DNA of 64,000 bases. It comes from Zantedeschia hybrid cultivar (Eukaryota; Streptophyta; Magnoliopsida; Alismatales; Araceae). Position 1 is the stretch's first letter. Every line of letters starts with the position of its first letter. The notes below the pieces were generated by a model. The model had not been told where the DNA came from and ran no database searches. It saw only the letters and a program-made list of their open reading frames with translations. The stretch covers positions 40,971,980-41,035,979 of the forward strand of contig JARZZO010000004.1 of assembly GCA_030544215.1 (NCBI GenBank). The letters are read 5' to 3'. Below are positions 36,082 to 46,833 of the stretch, one piece after another. The position numbers and the translations under genes are program-made.

Positions 36082-37082
36082 GACAGAATCACACTAATTC
36101 ATGCTATTAAAATATGTTTACACTATTAAATAGTTCAGTTAAATGCATGCTTTAATTGTACCCGAGGATGATGATTCTATATGACTGGATCGCAGCGTGT
36201 GCTGTTTCGTGCGACTGTGGACCTAGAGTGACAGTTGTAGCGCTTTATCACCCTGTGCTGGTGTAGGTGGAGCACAACGCCGGTGTGGGTGTGGCGGGGT
36301 GACGCCTAGTGAGAGAGGGTTACCTGGTGGACCCCGGGGTTAGCTAGTACCGGTGTGGGTGTGGTACCTGTGGAGTGTCACTCGTGCTGGGGGAAGGAGT
36401 AACCACCTGAGCCAGTTGGGCCGGAGTAGCTAGCGTGCTATCCGAGGGGTTACTGTTTGGTCTCAGCGGGTCGGTGTTTCCCACCTTCGTTTGTGTGGTT
36501 GGCGTGTTTTGACGAGACACTGGTTGTGGGTTCCCTGGTAGATTGGTTATTAGATATATGCATGTTAAATATATTTCGAATGCATGTGATTCATATCGAG
36601 ATTTAGGAGTAGTGATTACTGCTTTACTTGTTCACTGTACCTTCAGCTGTGTTTTACACTTGAGGGTGTGTGAGTGGGCGGTGCGGATCGAAGGATCCCT
36701 ACTGAGTCTTTTCGTTGAGACTCACCCCTGCGGTTTTCAGGTGAGGGTTCCAAGCAGACTTAGCGAGGGGTGTGCTGCCGTGAGTTCGCGCCGTCAGCTG
36801 TTGTTCCGGGGTATGCCCCGACGTAGTTGTTATCTTTATTTCTGGCATGTACGCTTAATTATTTCTTTTCAGTTGGAATATGTAATTATTTGCTGTGTCG
36901 AGTCGCATTGTAATAACTTTTAATTCCTTCACTTTCCTTTCAATTCAATGCGATGTGAATGTTTAGTTTAGTTTATTATTTATTTCCCAGACTCATCTAG
37001 ATCCTGGTTTGGTTCTAAATTAATGATTCAGTACCCATTTAGTAATCGGATCCCCGATTATAGGGTGGCGGGTCGTTACAGT

Positions 37083-37100
37083 TGGTATCAGAGTATTCGG
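37083..37100 (+). promoter_or_regulatory. Del primer binding site
   Basis: TTGGTATCAGAGTATTCG two bases after the LTR end. It matches the initiator tRNA-Met primer site over TGGTATCAGAG and then diverges. Confidence 0.85.
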
Positions 37101-37237
37101 GCTGGCAAATAAATGAATAATTAGGTTAAACGTCGAGAGTCTGGCAAATAATTATATTATCCCGTACAGGCACGGCGGTAGTATAGGTTTTAGGGTTCTA
37201 ATTAGAACTTTTCGATTTTGCGATTGTAGGCGATTAG

Positions 37238-38836
37238 ATGGCTCCTAGGAAGAGGATGCCGGTTATTAGAGAGCGGAGAGATGTCCCTAGTGGGTCTGAG
37301 GCTGGTAGGCCGAGTGTAGAGCATTTCATGGAGGCTATGATGGACACGATGACTAGATATCAGACCCGAGACCCTAGTGAGAGTTCCAGTGCTCAAGGAG
37401 GGTCTTCAGCTACCCTAGAAAGATTTTTGAAGCTGAGTCCACCTCATTTCACTGGTCGTCCCGACCCTGACGAGGCTGTTCACTGGTTGAGGGAGATGGA
37501 GAAGACTTTTGATACTATGGACTGTGCGGCAGTTGAGAGGACTCCGTTGGCTACCTTCATGTTGAAGGATAATGCCTACGATTGGTGGACCACTTTGAAG
37601 AGTCTGTCATATGCGGATAGAAGCCTCAGGGAGATTCCATGGGAGACTTTTGTGAAGGAGTTCAATGCACAGTACTTCCCTAGGCATGTTCAGAGGGCTA
37701 AGGAGAGGGAATTTATGGAGTTGACTCAAGGAAGTATGACAGTGCTCGAGTACCAGGCGAAGTTCGTTTCACTAGGGAGGTTTGTGCCCTTTATCTCAGG
37801 AGACGAGGAACGTCGGACTGAGAGGTTTGTGGATGGACTGAGGTCCAGTCTGAGGAGTTTTGTGGCATCCCACTGTTGCTTAGATTTGACATCGGCAGTT
37901 AGGTGTGCAGCGGCAGTGGAGGCACAGCATGATCAGTCGGCTAGAGAGAGAGGACTGGCTACTCAGGGACCAGCTCGTGGAAGGGGAAAAGCAGCAACAA
38001 CAGCTCCTTCGTCCGGATCAGGATCATCTTCACTCGGCTCCAGATTCAGGAGATTCTTTCGAGGCGGTGGCAGCAGTAGTGGCAGCAGCGGTAGCAGCTG
38101 ACCCAGGCTGGGTCAGCAGAGCCATTCGGTATCCAGTGCTTAGCAGGAGTTAGCTCAGAGACTTCCAACAGTTTGTCAGCATTGCGGTGGTACTCATGGT
38201 GGGACTCAGTGTCCTGCTTTTCCTAGGAGGTGTTTCACTTGTGGCCAGTAGGGTCATTTGGCGAGGCATTGCCCGCAGGGACATGGTCAGGGGCAGGGTT
38301 TAGGTGATCAGAAGAAGCCGAGGACTCAGGGGAGAGTTCTAGCTATCACCAGGAAGGAGGCTTGTGCGTCCAACTTGGTGGAAGGTACACTTTCTGTCCT
38401 TGGGAACTCTGCACATGTGCTAATTGATTCGGGTGCTTCGCATTCTTTTATTTCTGAGCAGTTCATAGATGTTCTTTCTGCACCTGTTGATGAGCTATCT
38501 GATGGATTGATGGTAGAAGTTCCTTCTGGGGATTATATGTTATCTTATAATTGTTTGAGGGATGTTCCCTTGACCATTGAGGGCCATGAGTTACCTGCTC
38601 AGTTGGTTGTGCTTGCCATTCGTGATTTTGATGTCATCCTGGGCATGGACTGGTTGGAGACTTATTATGCTGAGGTGGACTGCCACAGGAAGAGAGTGCG
38701 TTTCTCTATTCCAGACACCCTGACCTTCTACTTCCAAGGTATTAGGCTCTCTTCTCGAGGTATTCTTATTTCTGCCTTTAAGGCTCAGAGGTTGCTTGTT
38801 GGTGGTTGCCTTCCTTGCCTCTGTTGTTGTAACTGA
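37238..38836 (+). pseudogene. Del gag and protease
   Basis: Gag (37238-38098) has LSPPHFTGRPDPDEAVHWL and the later RHVQRAKEREFMEL and FVDGLRSSLRSFV blocks typical of chromovirus capsids. A CCHC zinc knuckle follows at about 38231-38275 (CFTCGQ, a stop, then GHLARHC). The aspartic protease has LIDSGASHSFIS near 38430. Stops are TGA at 38099, TAG at 38141 and TAG at 38249. A frameshift between about 38770 and 38836 moves reading to the pol frame. The element is not functional. Confidence 0.93.
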
Positions 38837-40121
38837 TGTTAATAGTAGTCCCAATCCTTGGGAGGTGCCTGTAGTGTGTGACTTTGTAGATGTGTTTCCT
38901 GAGGAGTTGCCTGGCCTTCCTCCTCAGCGAGAGGTTGAGTTTACCATTGAGCTTGCACCGGGTACGGCGCCCTTGTCTAAGGCCCCGTATCGGATGGCAC
39001 CAGCCGAACTCGCTGAGTTGAAGGCGCAGTTGCAGGAATTGTTGGATAAGGGTTTCATTCGTCCCAGTACTTCTCCGTGGGGTGCTCTAGTTCTATCTGT
39101 CAGGAAGAAGGATGGTTCTCTGAGGTTGTGCATTGATTATAGACAGTTGAACCAGGTGACGATAAAGAATAAGTATCCACTCCCGAGGATCGATGATTTG
39201 ATGGATCAGCTGTAGTCTGGGAAGGTGTTTTCAAAGATTGACTTGAGATTAGGATATTATCATATGAGGATCCGTGAGATTGATATTAGTAAGACGGCTT
39301 TTAGGACTCGGTATGGACATTATGAGTTTTTGGTTATGCCTTTTGGCTTGACCAATGCTCCTGCGGCTTTTATGGATCTGATGAACCGAGTCTTCAGGGC
39401 CTATCTGGATCAGTTTGTGGTGGTATTTGTAGATGATATTTTGATATACTCTTCTTCTGAGGAAGAGCATGCCACACATCTTCAGAAGGTATTGCAGGTT
39501 CTGAGAGAGCACCAACTCTATGCCAAGTTTGGCAAGTGTGAATTCTGGCTGGACAAGGTGCAGTTCCTGGGGCATGTCATTTCTGGCGAGGGCATCGTAG
39601 TGGATCTAGCCAAGATTGAGGCAGTGATGGATTGGAGCAGGCCAACAACAGTGACTGAGATCAGGAGCTTCTTGGGGCTAGCAGGTTATTACAGGCGGTT
39701 TGTCTAGGGGTTCTCTTCGATAGCGGCCCCCTTGTCGAGGTTGACTCGTAAGGGAGTTCGTTTCGTGTGGACCGAGGAGTGTGAGCGGAGTTTCATTGAG
39801 TTGAAGACTCGCCTCACTTCGGCTCCAGTTTTGGTACTTCCATCTGGTTTAGGTGGGTTTGTAGTTTATTCAGATGCATCTCGTCGAGGTTTGGGTGCAG
39901 TTCTAATGCAGCATGGTAGGGTCGTGGCCTATGCTTCTAGACAACTGAAGAAGCATGAGGAGAACTATCCCACCCATGATTTGGAGTTGGCAGCTATGGT
40001 ATTCGCACTGAAGATCTGGAGACATTATTTGTATGGAGAGAAATTTCAGATTTTTAATGATCACAAGAGCCTGAAGTATGTGTTCACACAGAGGGATATG
40101 AATTTGAGGTAGCATAGGTGG
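38837..40121 (+). pseudogene. Del reverse transcriptase and RNase H
   Basis: The linker FVDVFPEELPGLPPQREVEF leads into RT: RLCIDYRQLNQVTIKNKYPL, FSKIDLRLGYYHM and the catalytic FVDDILIYSS near 39430. RNase H follows with YSDASRRGLGAVL, YASRQLKKHEENYPTHD and DHKSLKYVFTQ. TAG stops at 39213, 39705 and 40110 break an otherwise continuous frame. Confidence 0.94.
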
Positions 40122-41739
40122 ATGGAATTCATCAAGGATTATGACCTCGACCTTTCTTATCATCCAGGCAAGGTGAATGTGGTGGCAGATGCCTTGAGTC
40201 GGAAGACGGTCGTGTCATACCTTATGATTCGAGAATGGAGATTATTTGAGCAGGTTGTGGAATTTTCCTTTCGGGTTCCACGTGAGGATGATAGAGCCGT
40301 GTTAGCCAGCTTGACTGTGAGGCCAACAGTGTACTATGCTGTGATTGAGGCTCAGAGGGCAGATGTAGAATTACCGCAGATTCTCCAGAGACCAGAGGTG
40401 GAGTGGTGGGATGATGGTACAGTCAGATTTAGAGGCAGACTCTATGTTCCGGCCGAAGAGGACGTGCGCAAGAGTGTCCTTGACGAGGCGCACCGTTCTA
40501 GATATGCAGTGCATCCCGGGACAGCTAAGATGTATCATTGTTTGAGAAGGCACTTTTGGTGTCCTGGTATGAAGAAGGATGTGGCTGAGTATGTGGCTAG
40601 GTGCATGACTTGTCAGCAGGTTAAGGCCGAACATCAGAGACCAGGAGGGTTGTTGCAGCCCTTGCCGATCCCGGAATGGAAATGGGAGCATGTGACTATG
40701 GACTTTGTGATGGGATTACCTGTATCCCCTAGCAGAAGAGATGCGATCTGGGTTATTGTTGATCGGCTGACCAAGTCGGCACACTTCCTGACTATTAGGA
40801 AGGACTGGTCAGTCGGTAAGTTGGCTAAGTTGTTTGTAGATCGGATCATCTCTCTGCATGGGGTGCCCTTATCCATCATATCAGACCGGGATCCGAGGTT
40901 TACTTCTAGATTCTGGAAGAGTTTTCAGAAGGCCTTGGGTACGCAGTTGGCCTTCAGCTCGGCCTATCATCCCGAGACTGATGGGCAGTCGGAAAGGACC
41001 ATACAGACTCTGGAGGATATGCTCAGGGCATGTTGCTTAGACTGGGGAGGTTCTTGGGAGCAGCATTTGCCTACAGTGGAGTTTGCCTACAACAACAGTT
41101 ATCATTCTAGTATCGGCATGGCACCTTACGAGGCTTTGTACGGGCAACCGTGTCGATCTCCTGTGTGTTAGTCCGAGATTGGCGAAAGGCAGATAGCAGG
41201 GCCAGAGTTAGTACAGCAGTGTGCTGAGGTTGCCAGGATGGTACGGCAGAGATTGATCGCAGCTCAGAGCAGGCAGAAGAGTTATGTTGATATCCGGAGG
41301 AGACCGTTTGAGTTTGAGGTTGGGGACCACGTATTTCTCCGAGTCTCACCCTCTAAGGGTGTGATGAGGTTCGGGAAATGAGGTAAGCTGAGTCCGCGAT
41401 ATATTGGGCCTTTTCCCATTCTTGCTCGAATTGGGGAAACCGCGTATCAGCTGGCCTTGCAGCCCAGTCTTGCAGGGGTGCACGATGTGTTCCATGTTTC
41501 TTTATTGAGGAGATATGTTCAGGATCCATCTCATATTTTTGGACTTTTTAGAATTGGAAATCGCTGAGGACTTGTCCTTTCCAGAGTTTCCAGTACGTAT
41601 TGAGGATCGCAGGGAACAGGTCCTTCGGAATAAGATTGTACCTTTGGTTAAGGTGATTTGGCAGAACCGCTCCGGAGGCGAGGCAACCTGGGAGCGCGAG
41701 GATGAGATGCGGGAGCAGTTTCCCTACCTTTTCTCGTAA
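40122..41739 (+). pseudogene. Del integrase with chromodomain-like C-terminus
   Basis: The HHCC zinc-binding region (HPGTAKMYHCLRRHFWCPGM, then CMTCQQVK) precedes the DDE core: MDFVMGL, ISDRDPRFTSRFW, and AYHPETDGQSERTIQ, which retains the catalytic Glu. The C-terminal part has HDVFHVSLLRRYVQDPSH and ends EATWEREDEMREQFPYL, the chromodomain-like tail of Del/Tekay. Stops are TAG at 41169 and TGA at 41379, with one frameshift near 41545. Confidence 0.93.
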
Positions 41740-41815
41740 GTTCTCTTGTGATCCTATATCCTTATGTTTTAACTTCGTTAGCTGTAGTAGGCAATTTCGA
41801 GGACGAAATTATTTT

Positions 41816-41828
41816 AAGGGGGGGAGAA
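41816..41828 (+). promoter_or_regulatory. Del polypurine tract
   Basis: AAGGGGGGGAGAA directly precedes the 3' LTR start TGTAAGG. Confidence 0.88.
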
Positions 41829-41915
41829 TGTAAGGACTGAGGTTTTCGGATCCGGTTATCGGGTCAGTTTTCGGGGTTGGACCCTATAGTTCAGGGCCTG
41901 ATGGGGCTGAGACTC

Positions 41916-42188
41916 TGTAACGGCGTCCAACATTGCAGACGCGTTTTAGATTGTGCCACGTGGGTGCCACATAGGCTGGCCTTGGGTCGCGAGAGTACGG
42001 CCCTGTCGTGTCATCTGAATAACGTCTGCTATGGACGATGCCATTCAGACTGCGACCCTGGGTTGTCAGTGTATGGTGCCGGTCTTGTCGTCTGAACGGC
42101 GTCTTGGGTAGGCGACGCATTTCAGAGTTCTGTCAGTACGGCCCGTCATGTCAACTGATAGGCGTTCGCACAATACGACGCGTTTTAC
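41916..42188. repeat. 34-bp palindrome cluster A', Del 3' LTR (4 units)
   Basis: Units at 41916-41949, 42015-42048, 42092-42125 and 42155-42188. The counterpart of the first unit of cluster A is absent. Arms have decayed at CG sites, for example CTGAATAACGTC against CTGAATGGCGTC in the partner, with no compensating change in the opposite arm. Confidence 0.9.
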
Positions 42189-42740
42189 CCAGTTTCTGGT
42201 TACCCCGCGAACCCTCGTTCCTTTCCCTCATTTCTTCCTTCCCTCTCTCTCTCCTCCCTTCCTCGGGCGATTCCGGCGACGCCTCCTTCCCCTCCCTCTT
42301 TTCCTCCCACCATTTCATCTCTCCCTCCACTCCATCGACCTCCTAACTCCCACCACTACCACCACCACCTCCTCCGCGGCGTTTTCTCTCTGGACGGCGG
42401 CCGACGTCCCGGTGGAGTAACGACGACCTCGGCGGTACCGACGGCGGCGTGGGGCGAGACGGGTGGGCGGCTTGGAGCTTGGAGGAGTTCACGTAACCGG
42501 TAGGGTGATGATTCCTAGTGCATTGTTGTTTGAAACCATGTTTTCTCGCGTTTGAAGCATGTTTTGGGGTGCTTTTGGGGTGAAAACGCTAAGTGCATGT
42601 ATGAGAAATTGGGTGTTCTAATGGGTAGTTAGGTTCTCCTCCTTCCCCTTTATGTTTTATGCCCCTTTTCTATGCGTTTTAGGGGAGAAATCCCACCTCG
42701 AGGATTGGGGGAAACGTAGGGGAGAACCTGTCTGTCGGGG

Positions 42741-43073
42741 CTAAATGGCGTCGAGGTGAAGCGACGCCTTTTAGAAAGGCGGCGCCCACCCACGTCGCGA
42801 TTTAACCCAATAACAGACCATGTCCCCGGACTGATAGGCGTCCAGGAACAACGACGCCTTTTCAATAGGCGACTTGCGTCAACGGCGCGTTTTAGTGGAA
42901 ATCACCCCATGGCCTGTCCCTGTTTTCGGTCGCTAACAGGCGACGAGGGACAGCGACGCCTTTCAAAAGGCGGCTACTTGTGGCAACGCGTTTTACTCTA
43001 GGTTCTGTGACTGAGTTTCTGTGAACCAGTTCAGGAGACTTGAATGGCGTCGGCCTTGGGCGACGCGATTCAA
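42741..43073. repeat. 34-bp palindrome cluster B', Del 3' LTR (7 units)
   Basis: Units at 42741, 42772, 42831, 42862, 42933, 42963 and 43040 (each 34 bp). Spacing is the same as in cluster B, including the three overlapping tandem pairs. Confidence 0.9.
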
Positions 43074-44077
43074 GACAGAATCACACTAATTCATGCTATT
43101 AAAATATGTTTACACTATTAAATAGTTCAGTTAAATGCATGCTTTAATTGTACCAGAGGATGATGATTCTATGTGACTGGATCGTACCGTGTGCTGTTTC
43201 GTGCGACTGTGGACCTAGAGTGACAGTTGTAGCACTTTATCACCCTGTACTGGTGTGGGTGGAGCACAGCGCCGGTGTGGGTGTGGCGGGGTGACGCCTA
43301 GTGAGAGAGGGTCACCTGGTGGACCCCGGGGTTAGCTAGTACCGGTGTGGGTGTGGTACCTGTGGAGTGTCACTCGTGCTGGGGGAAGGAGTAACCACCT
43401 GAGCCAGTTGGGCCGGAGTAGCTAGCGTGCTATCCGAGGGGTTACTGTTTGGTCTCAGCGGGTCGGTGTTTCCCACCTTCGTTTGTGTGGTTGGCGTGTT
43501 TTGACGAGACACTGGTTGTGGGTTCCCTGGTAGATTGGTTATTAGATATATGCATGTTAAATATATTTCGAATGCATGTGATTCATATCGAGATTTAGGA
43601 GTAGTGATTACTGCTTTACTTGTTCACTGTACCTTCAGCTGTGTTTTACACTTGAGGGTGTGTGAGTGGGCGGTGCGGATCGAAGGATCCCTACTGAGTC
43701 TTTTCGTTGAGACTCACCCCTGCGGTTTTCAGGTGAGGGTTCCAAGCAGACTTAGCGAGGGGTGTGCTGCCGTGAGTTCGCGCCGTCAGCTGTTGTTCCG
43801 GGGTATGCCCCGACGTAGTTGTTATCTTTATTTCTGGCATGTACGCTTAATTATTTCTTTTCAGTTGGAATATGTAATTATTTGCTGTGTCGAGTTGCAT
43901 TGTAATAACTTTTAATTCCTTCACTTTCCTTTCAATTCAATGCGATGTGAATGTTTAGCTTAGTTTATTATTTATTTCCCAGACTCATCTAGATCCTGGT
44001 TTGGTTCCAAATTAATGATTCGATACCTATTTAGTAATCGGATCCCCGATTATAGGGTGGCTGGTTGTTACAGAGAG

Positions 44078-45063
44078 AATAAGGGAGAGAAAGAGGAAAC
44101 TGGAGAGGAAGACGGAAACAGGGAGAAAATAGTAAAGGGGAGAGAGGGAGACTGCAGGGAAACGGAGTAGAAGAAGGAGAAGCTGCTAGGAAACGGAGAG
44201 GACGAAGGAGAAGGAGGAAACCGTGGTGGAACAGAGAGACAGGAGGCGGGTGAAGGAGAGAGGTGTGGGAGAGTTTGGGAAAACTGTGGAAAAACGTGAG
44301 AGGGAAAAGGAGAGTCTGCCGGAGAGAAGGAAAACCGAGAGAGAGAGGTGTGGTCTGCCGGGAGAGAACAGAGAGAGGGCGTGTGGGAGAGGGAAGGAAA
44401 TCGGAACAAACCATAGGCTGGGAAACTGCAGAAGGAGAGAGAGAGAGGGAATAGGTCGGCTCCCCCAACTGGAGAAGGAGGAGGAATATATATAGAGAGG
44501 AAGAGAGAGTCGTGGGAAAGAGAGAGGTAGGCGTGCGGAGGGAAAGAGGGAGAGACAGAGAAAAGGAAATAGAGAGGAGTGAAGGAAACATAGAGAATGG
44601 GAAGGAAGGTTTTTTTTTTTTAAAAAGAAAGTGGGGGAAGGGAAGGTGATTGGTCTTTCTTGGATTCTTTGGGCAAGAATTTGGGTAATATTAGGACATC
44701 AAATGACATTTTTACTCCTGCTTTAGTCGAATTTATTGAGATTCGAACTCTAGACCTCCCCCAAATTTCCGGAAACTCCACCAACTGCACTGCATCATCG
44801 GCATGTCCTGTTCACATAGAATAAATATAAATTAGCAAAAAATCATTATATTTATTTATTTCATCTCGGTTTTGTCAAAAAATCGCAAATGCGCTATACT
44901 CCATTAATCACATGAAATGACAATATTTTTAAGTCAGAATTTGACGAAATTGGTACCGTTGGACTTGGTACGCAATTATCTATCATTTCATGCTATTTTA
45001 TAGATAAAAACGTGAGTATGATGCGTATGATTTCCTTTAAATGATCAATTTAACACTTTATCA
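44078..45063 (-). repeat. Athila 3' LTR, second part
   Basis: Resumes after the Del element and its duplicated GAGAG, and matches 52998-53986. It ends ACTTTATCA beside the polypurine tract. The GA-rich block (44080-44600) gives many composition-driven open frames on both strands. Confidence 0.93.
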
Positions 45064-45074
45064 CACCCCCTAAC
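45064..45074 (-). promoter_or_regulatory. Athila polypurine tract
   Basis: The minus strand reads GTTAGGGGGTG immediately before the LTR start TGATAAAG. Confidence 0.75.
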
Positions 45075-45399
45075 TTACTCATTGCTAGTCCCTTAGCAAT
45101 GCAAATAAGGAAAAGTTAGGACAAACAATGAATTATCATGCTTCATTTGTAGTATCTTTCACAAACAATTTAAGTGGTAGCCGATTGGTTAAGCTAAAGT
45201 TTTTCATATCCCACAATATTTTGATTCACGACAGGTGATTGTGCATAAAAATTGGCACGCTTAGAACTCGTTTCCGACCTTTCTGCTATATTCTTGCCTT
45301 TACTACCCTTTAGGATAAGACTACCTGGGGAGGAAAAGAGAATAAAAGATTTTCCGATCAGTCAGCGAGGGCCGTTTTTCAGTTCCCGTCCTAACTCAG

Positions 45400-46824
45400 T
45401 TATTGTGGATCACTCAGTTCTATGGATTCAGGTGATGCATTTTGAAGATTTTCAATGAATGGTTTCAACCGTTGACCATTAACGGTGAAAGTGTTCCCAC
45501 TCTTGGGATTCAGAATTTTAACAGCTCCACGATCGAAGACTTTAACGACCACGAATGGTCCATCCCATATGGATTTCAGTTTTCTTGGAAATAAGCGGAG
45601 CCTAGAGTTAAATAGCCAAACTTTCTGATTTGGAAGAAAGGATTTTCTCACAATATGTTTATCATGAAAAGCTTTAGTCTTGGCTTTATAAATCTTTGAA
45701 TTTTCATAGGCCTCGTTGTGCAACTCTTCTAGCTCACTCAGTTGTAAGGTTCGGTGGGAACCAACTTGGGCTAGGTCCAGATTGACTTGTTTGATGGCCC
45801 AATAAGCCCTATGTTCCAATTCCACCGGAAGGTGCAACGCTTTTCCAAAAACCAGGCGATAAGGAGACATGCCAATAGGAGTTTTGTAAGCGGTCCGATA
45901 GGCCCATAAAGCATTATCCAATCTTTCAGACCAATCTTTTCTATCGGGCCTAACGGACTTTTACAGAATATTCTTAATTTCTCTATTGGAAACTTTCACT
46001 TGGCCACTGGTTTGGGGATGATAAGGGGTAGCTACTTTGTAATTAATCCCATATTTCTTAAGCAAAGCCCGACACTGGTAATTCGTGAAATGCGTTCTCC
46101 CATCACTTATGATAGCTTTAGGCCACCCGAACCGAGAAAAGATATTCTTCTGAACGAATTTAATGACCACTTTTTGATCATTGGTTCGGGTGGCTACTGC
46201 TTCAATCCAGTTAGAGATATAATCCACCGCTACCAGAATATATGTATGTCCAAAAGAGGGTGGAAAAGGTCCCATAAAGTCAATTCCCTAAACATCAAAG
46301 ACTTCAACCACCAAGATTGGGTTGAGTGGCATCATATCCCTTTTCGCCATATTCCCTACAGCCTGACATCGGAGGCAAGTTTTGCTAAATTCATGGGCAT
46401 CTTTGAAAAGTGTGGGCCAGTAAAAACCAATTTGCAGGACCTTGGCTGCAGTTTTCTTACCCGAGAAATGGCCCCCACAAGCTAGATTATGGCAGAAGTT
46501 GAGAACACTCTGTTGTTCTTCTTCAGGAACACATCGCCTAATGATTTGATCAGGACAGAATTTGAATAATTCAGGATCCTCCCAGAAATAATATTTTTCC
46601 TGGGAAAAGAATTTGTCCTTCTCACTTTTAGTCCATCCTTCCGGAAGCTGATTAGTCACCTTGTAATTGACAATATGAGCATACCAAGGTGCAACAGTGT
46701 GAGAAATGGCCAGTAGATGCTCATCAGGAAAGGAATCAGTGATTAGTGTACTTTCGGAGATCAGAATTCGGGATAGGTGGTCAGCTACCACATTCTTAGA
46801 ACCCTTCTTATCCCGAATTTCCAA
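45400..46824 (-). pseudogene. Athila integrase
   Basis: In frame with the upstream pol. It holds the zinc-binding region (CHNLACGGHFSGKKTAAKVL, then CLRCQAVGNM) and the core with FMGPFPPSFG, VDYISNWIEAVA and ISDGRTHFTN. In the third catalytic block the sequence is HPQTSGQVKVSNREIKNIL: the expected Glu before VSNRE is Lys, so the DDE triad is broken. The C-terminus has DNALWAYRTAYKTPIGMSPY and NSRLRLFPRKLKSIWDGPF. Stops are TAG at 46288-46290 and TAA at 45961-45963. Confidence 0.92.
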
Positions 46825-46833
46825 ATCAAATTC

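Larger units (their letters stand above)
34814..37080 (+). repeat. Del 5' LTR (2267 bp)
   Basis: Contains twelve 34-bp palindromes: 34905, 34935, 35023, 35100, 35163, then 35749, 35780, 35839, 35870, 35941, 35971 and 36048. Between the two groups is a CT-rich leader-like block (35220-35400) with a possible splice donor (GTAACC at about 35502). The 126-codon frame at 36543-36923 is conserved in both LTRs but shows no domain. Confidence 0.95.
34814..44072 (+). mobile_element. Ty3/gypsy Del/Tekay chromovirus, complete with LTRs
   Basis: Plus-oriented. LTRs at 34814-37080 and 41829-44072, both TGTAAGGACTGAGG...TTACA. Target duplication GAGAG at 34809-34813 and 44073-44077. PBS TTGGTATCAGAG (initiator tRNA-Met type) after the first LTR and PPT AAGGGGGGGAGAA before the second. 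The coding region 37238-41739 holds gag, zinc knuckle, protease, RT, RNase H, integrase and a C-terminal chromodomain-like stretch. It carries about eight stops and two frameshifts. Removing the element and one GAGAG restores an exact match to the other Athila LTR around 53000. Confidence 0.96.
41829..44072 (+). repeat. Del 3' LTR (2244 bp)
   Basis: Differs in length from the 5' LTR by 23 bp. This is fully explained by a 34-bp segment present only in the 5' LTR (34904-34937) and an 11-bp partial duplication of GTGCCACRT present only here (about 41957-41970). The remaining differences are base substitutions, mostly transitions at CG. Confidence 0.95.

Noticed and set aside
36543..36923. 126-codon frame, repeated at 43535-43915
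   Set aside because: It is preserved because it lies in both LTRs of the same recent element. No domain is visible and it begins inside non-coding LTR sequence.
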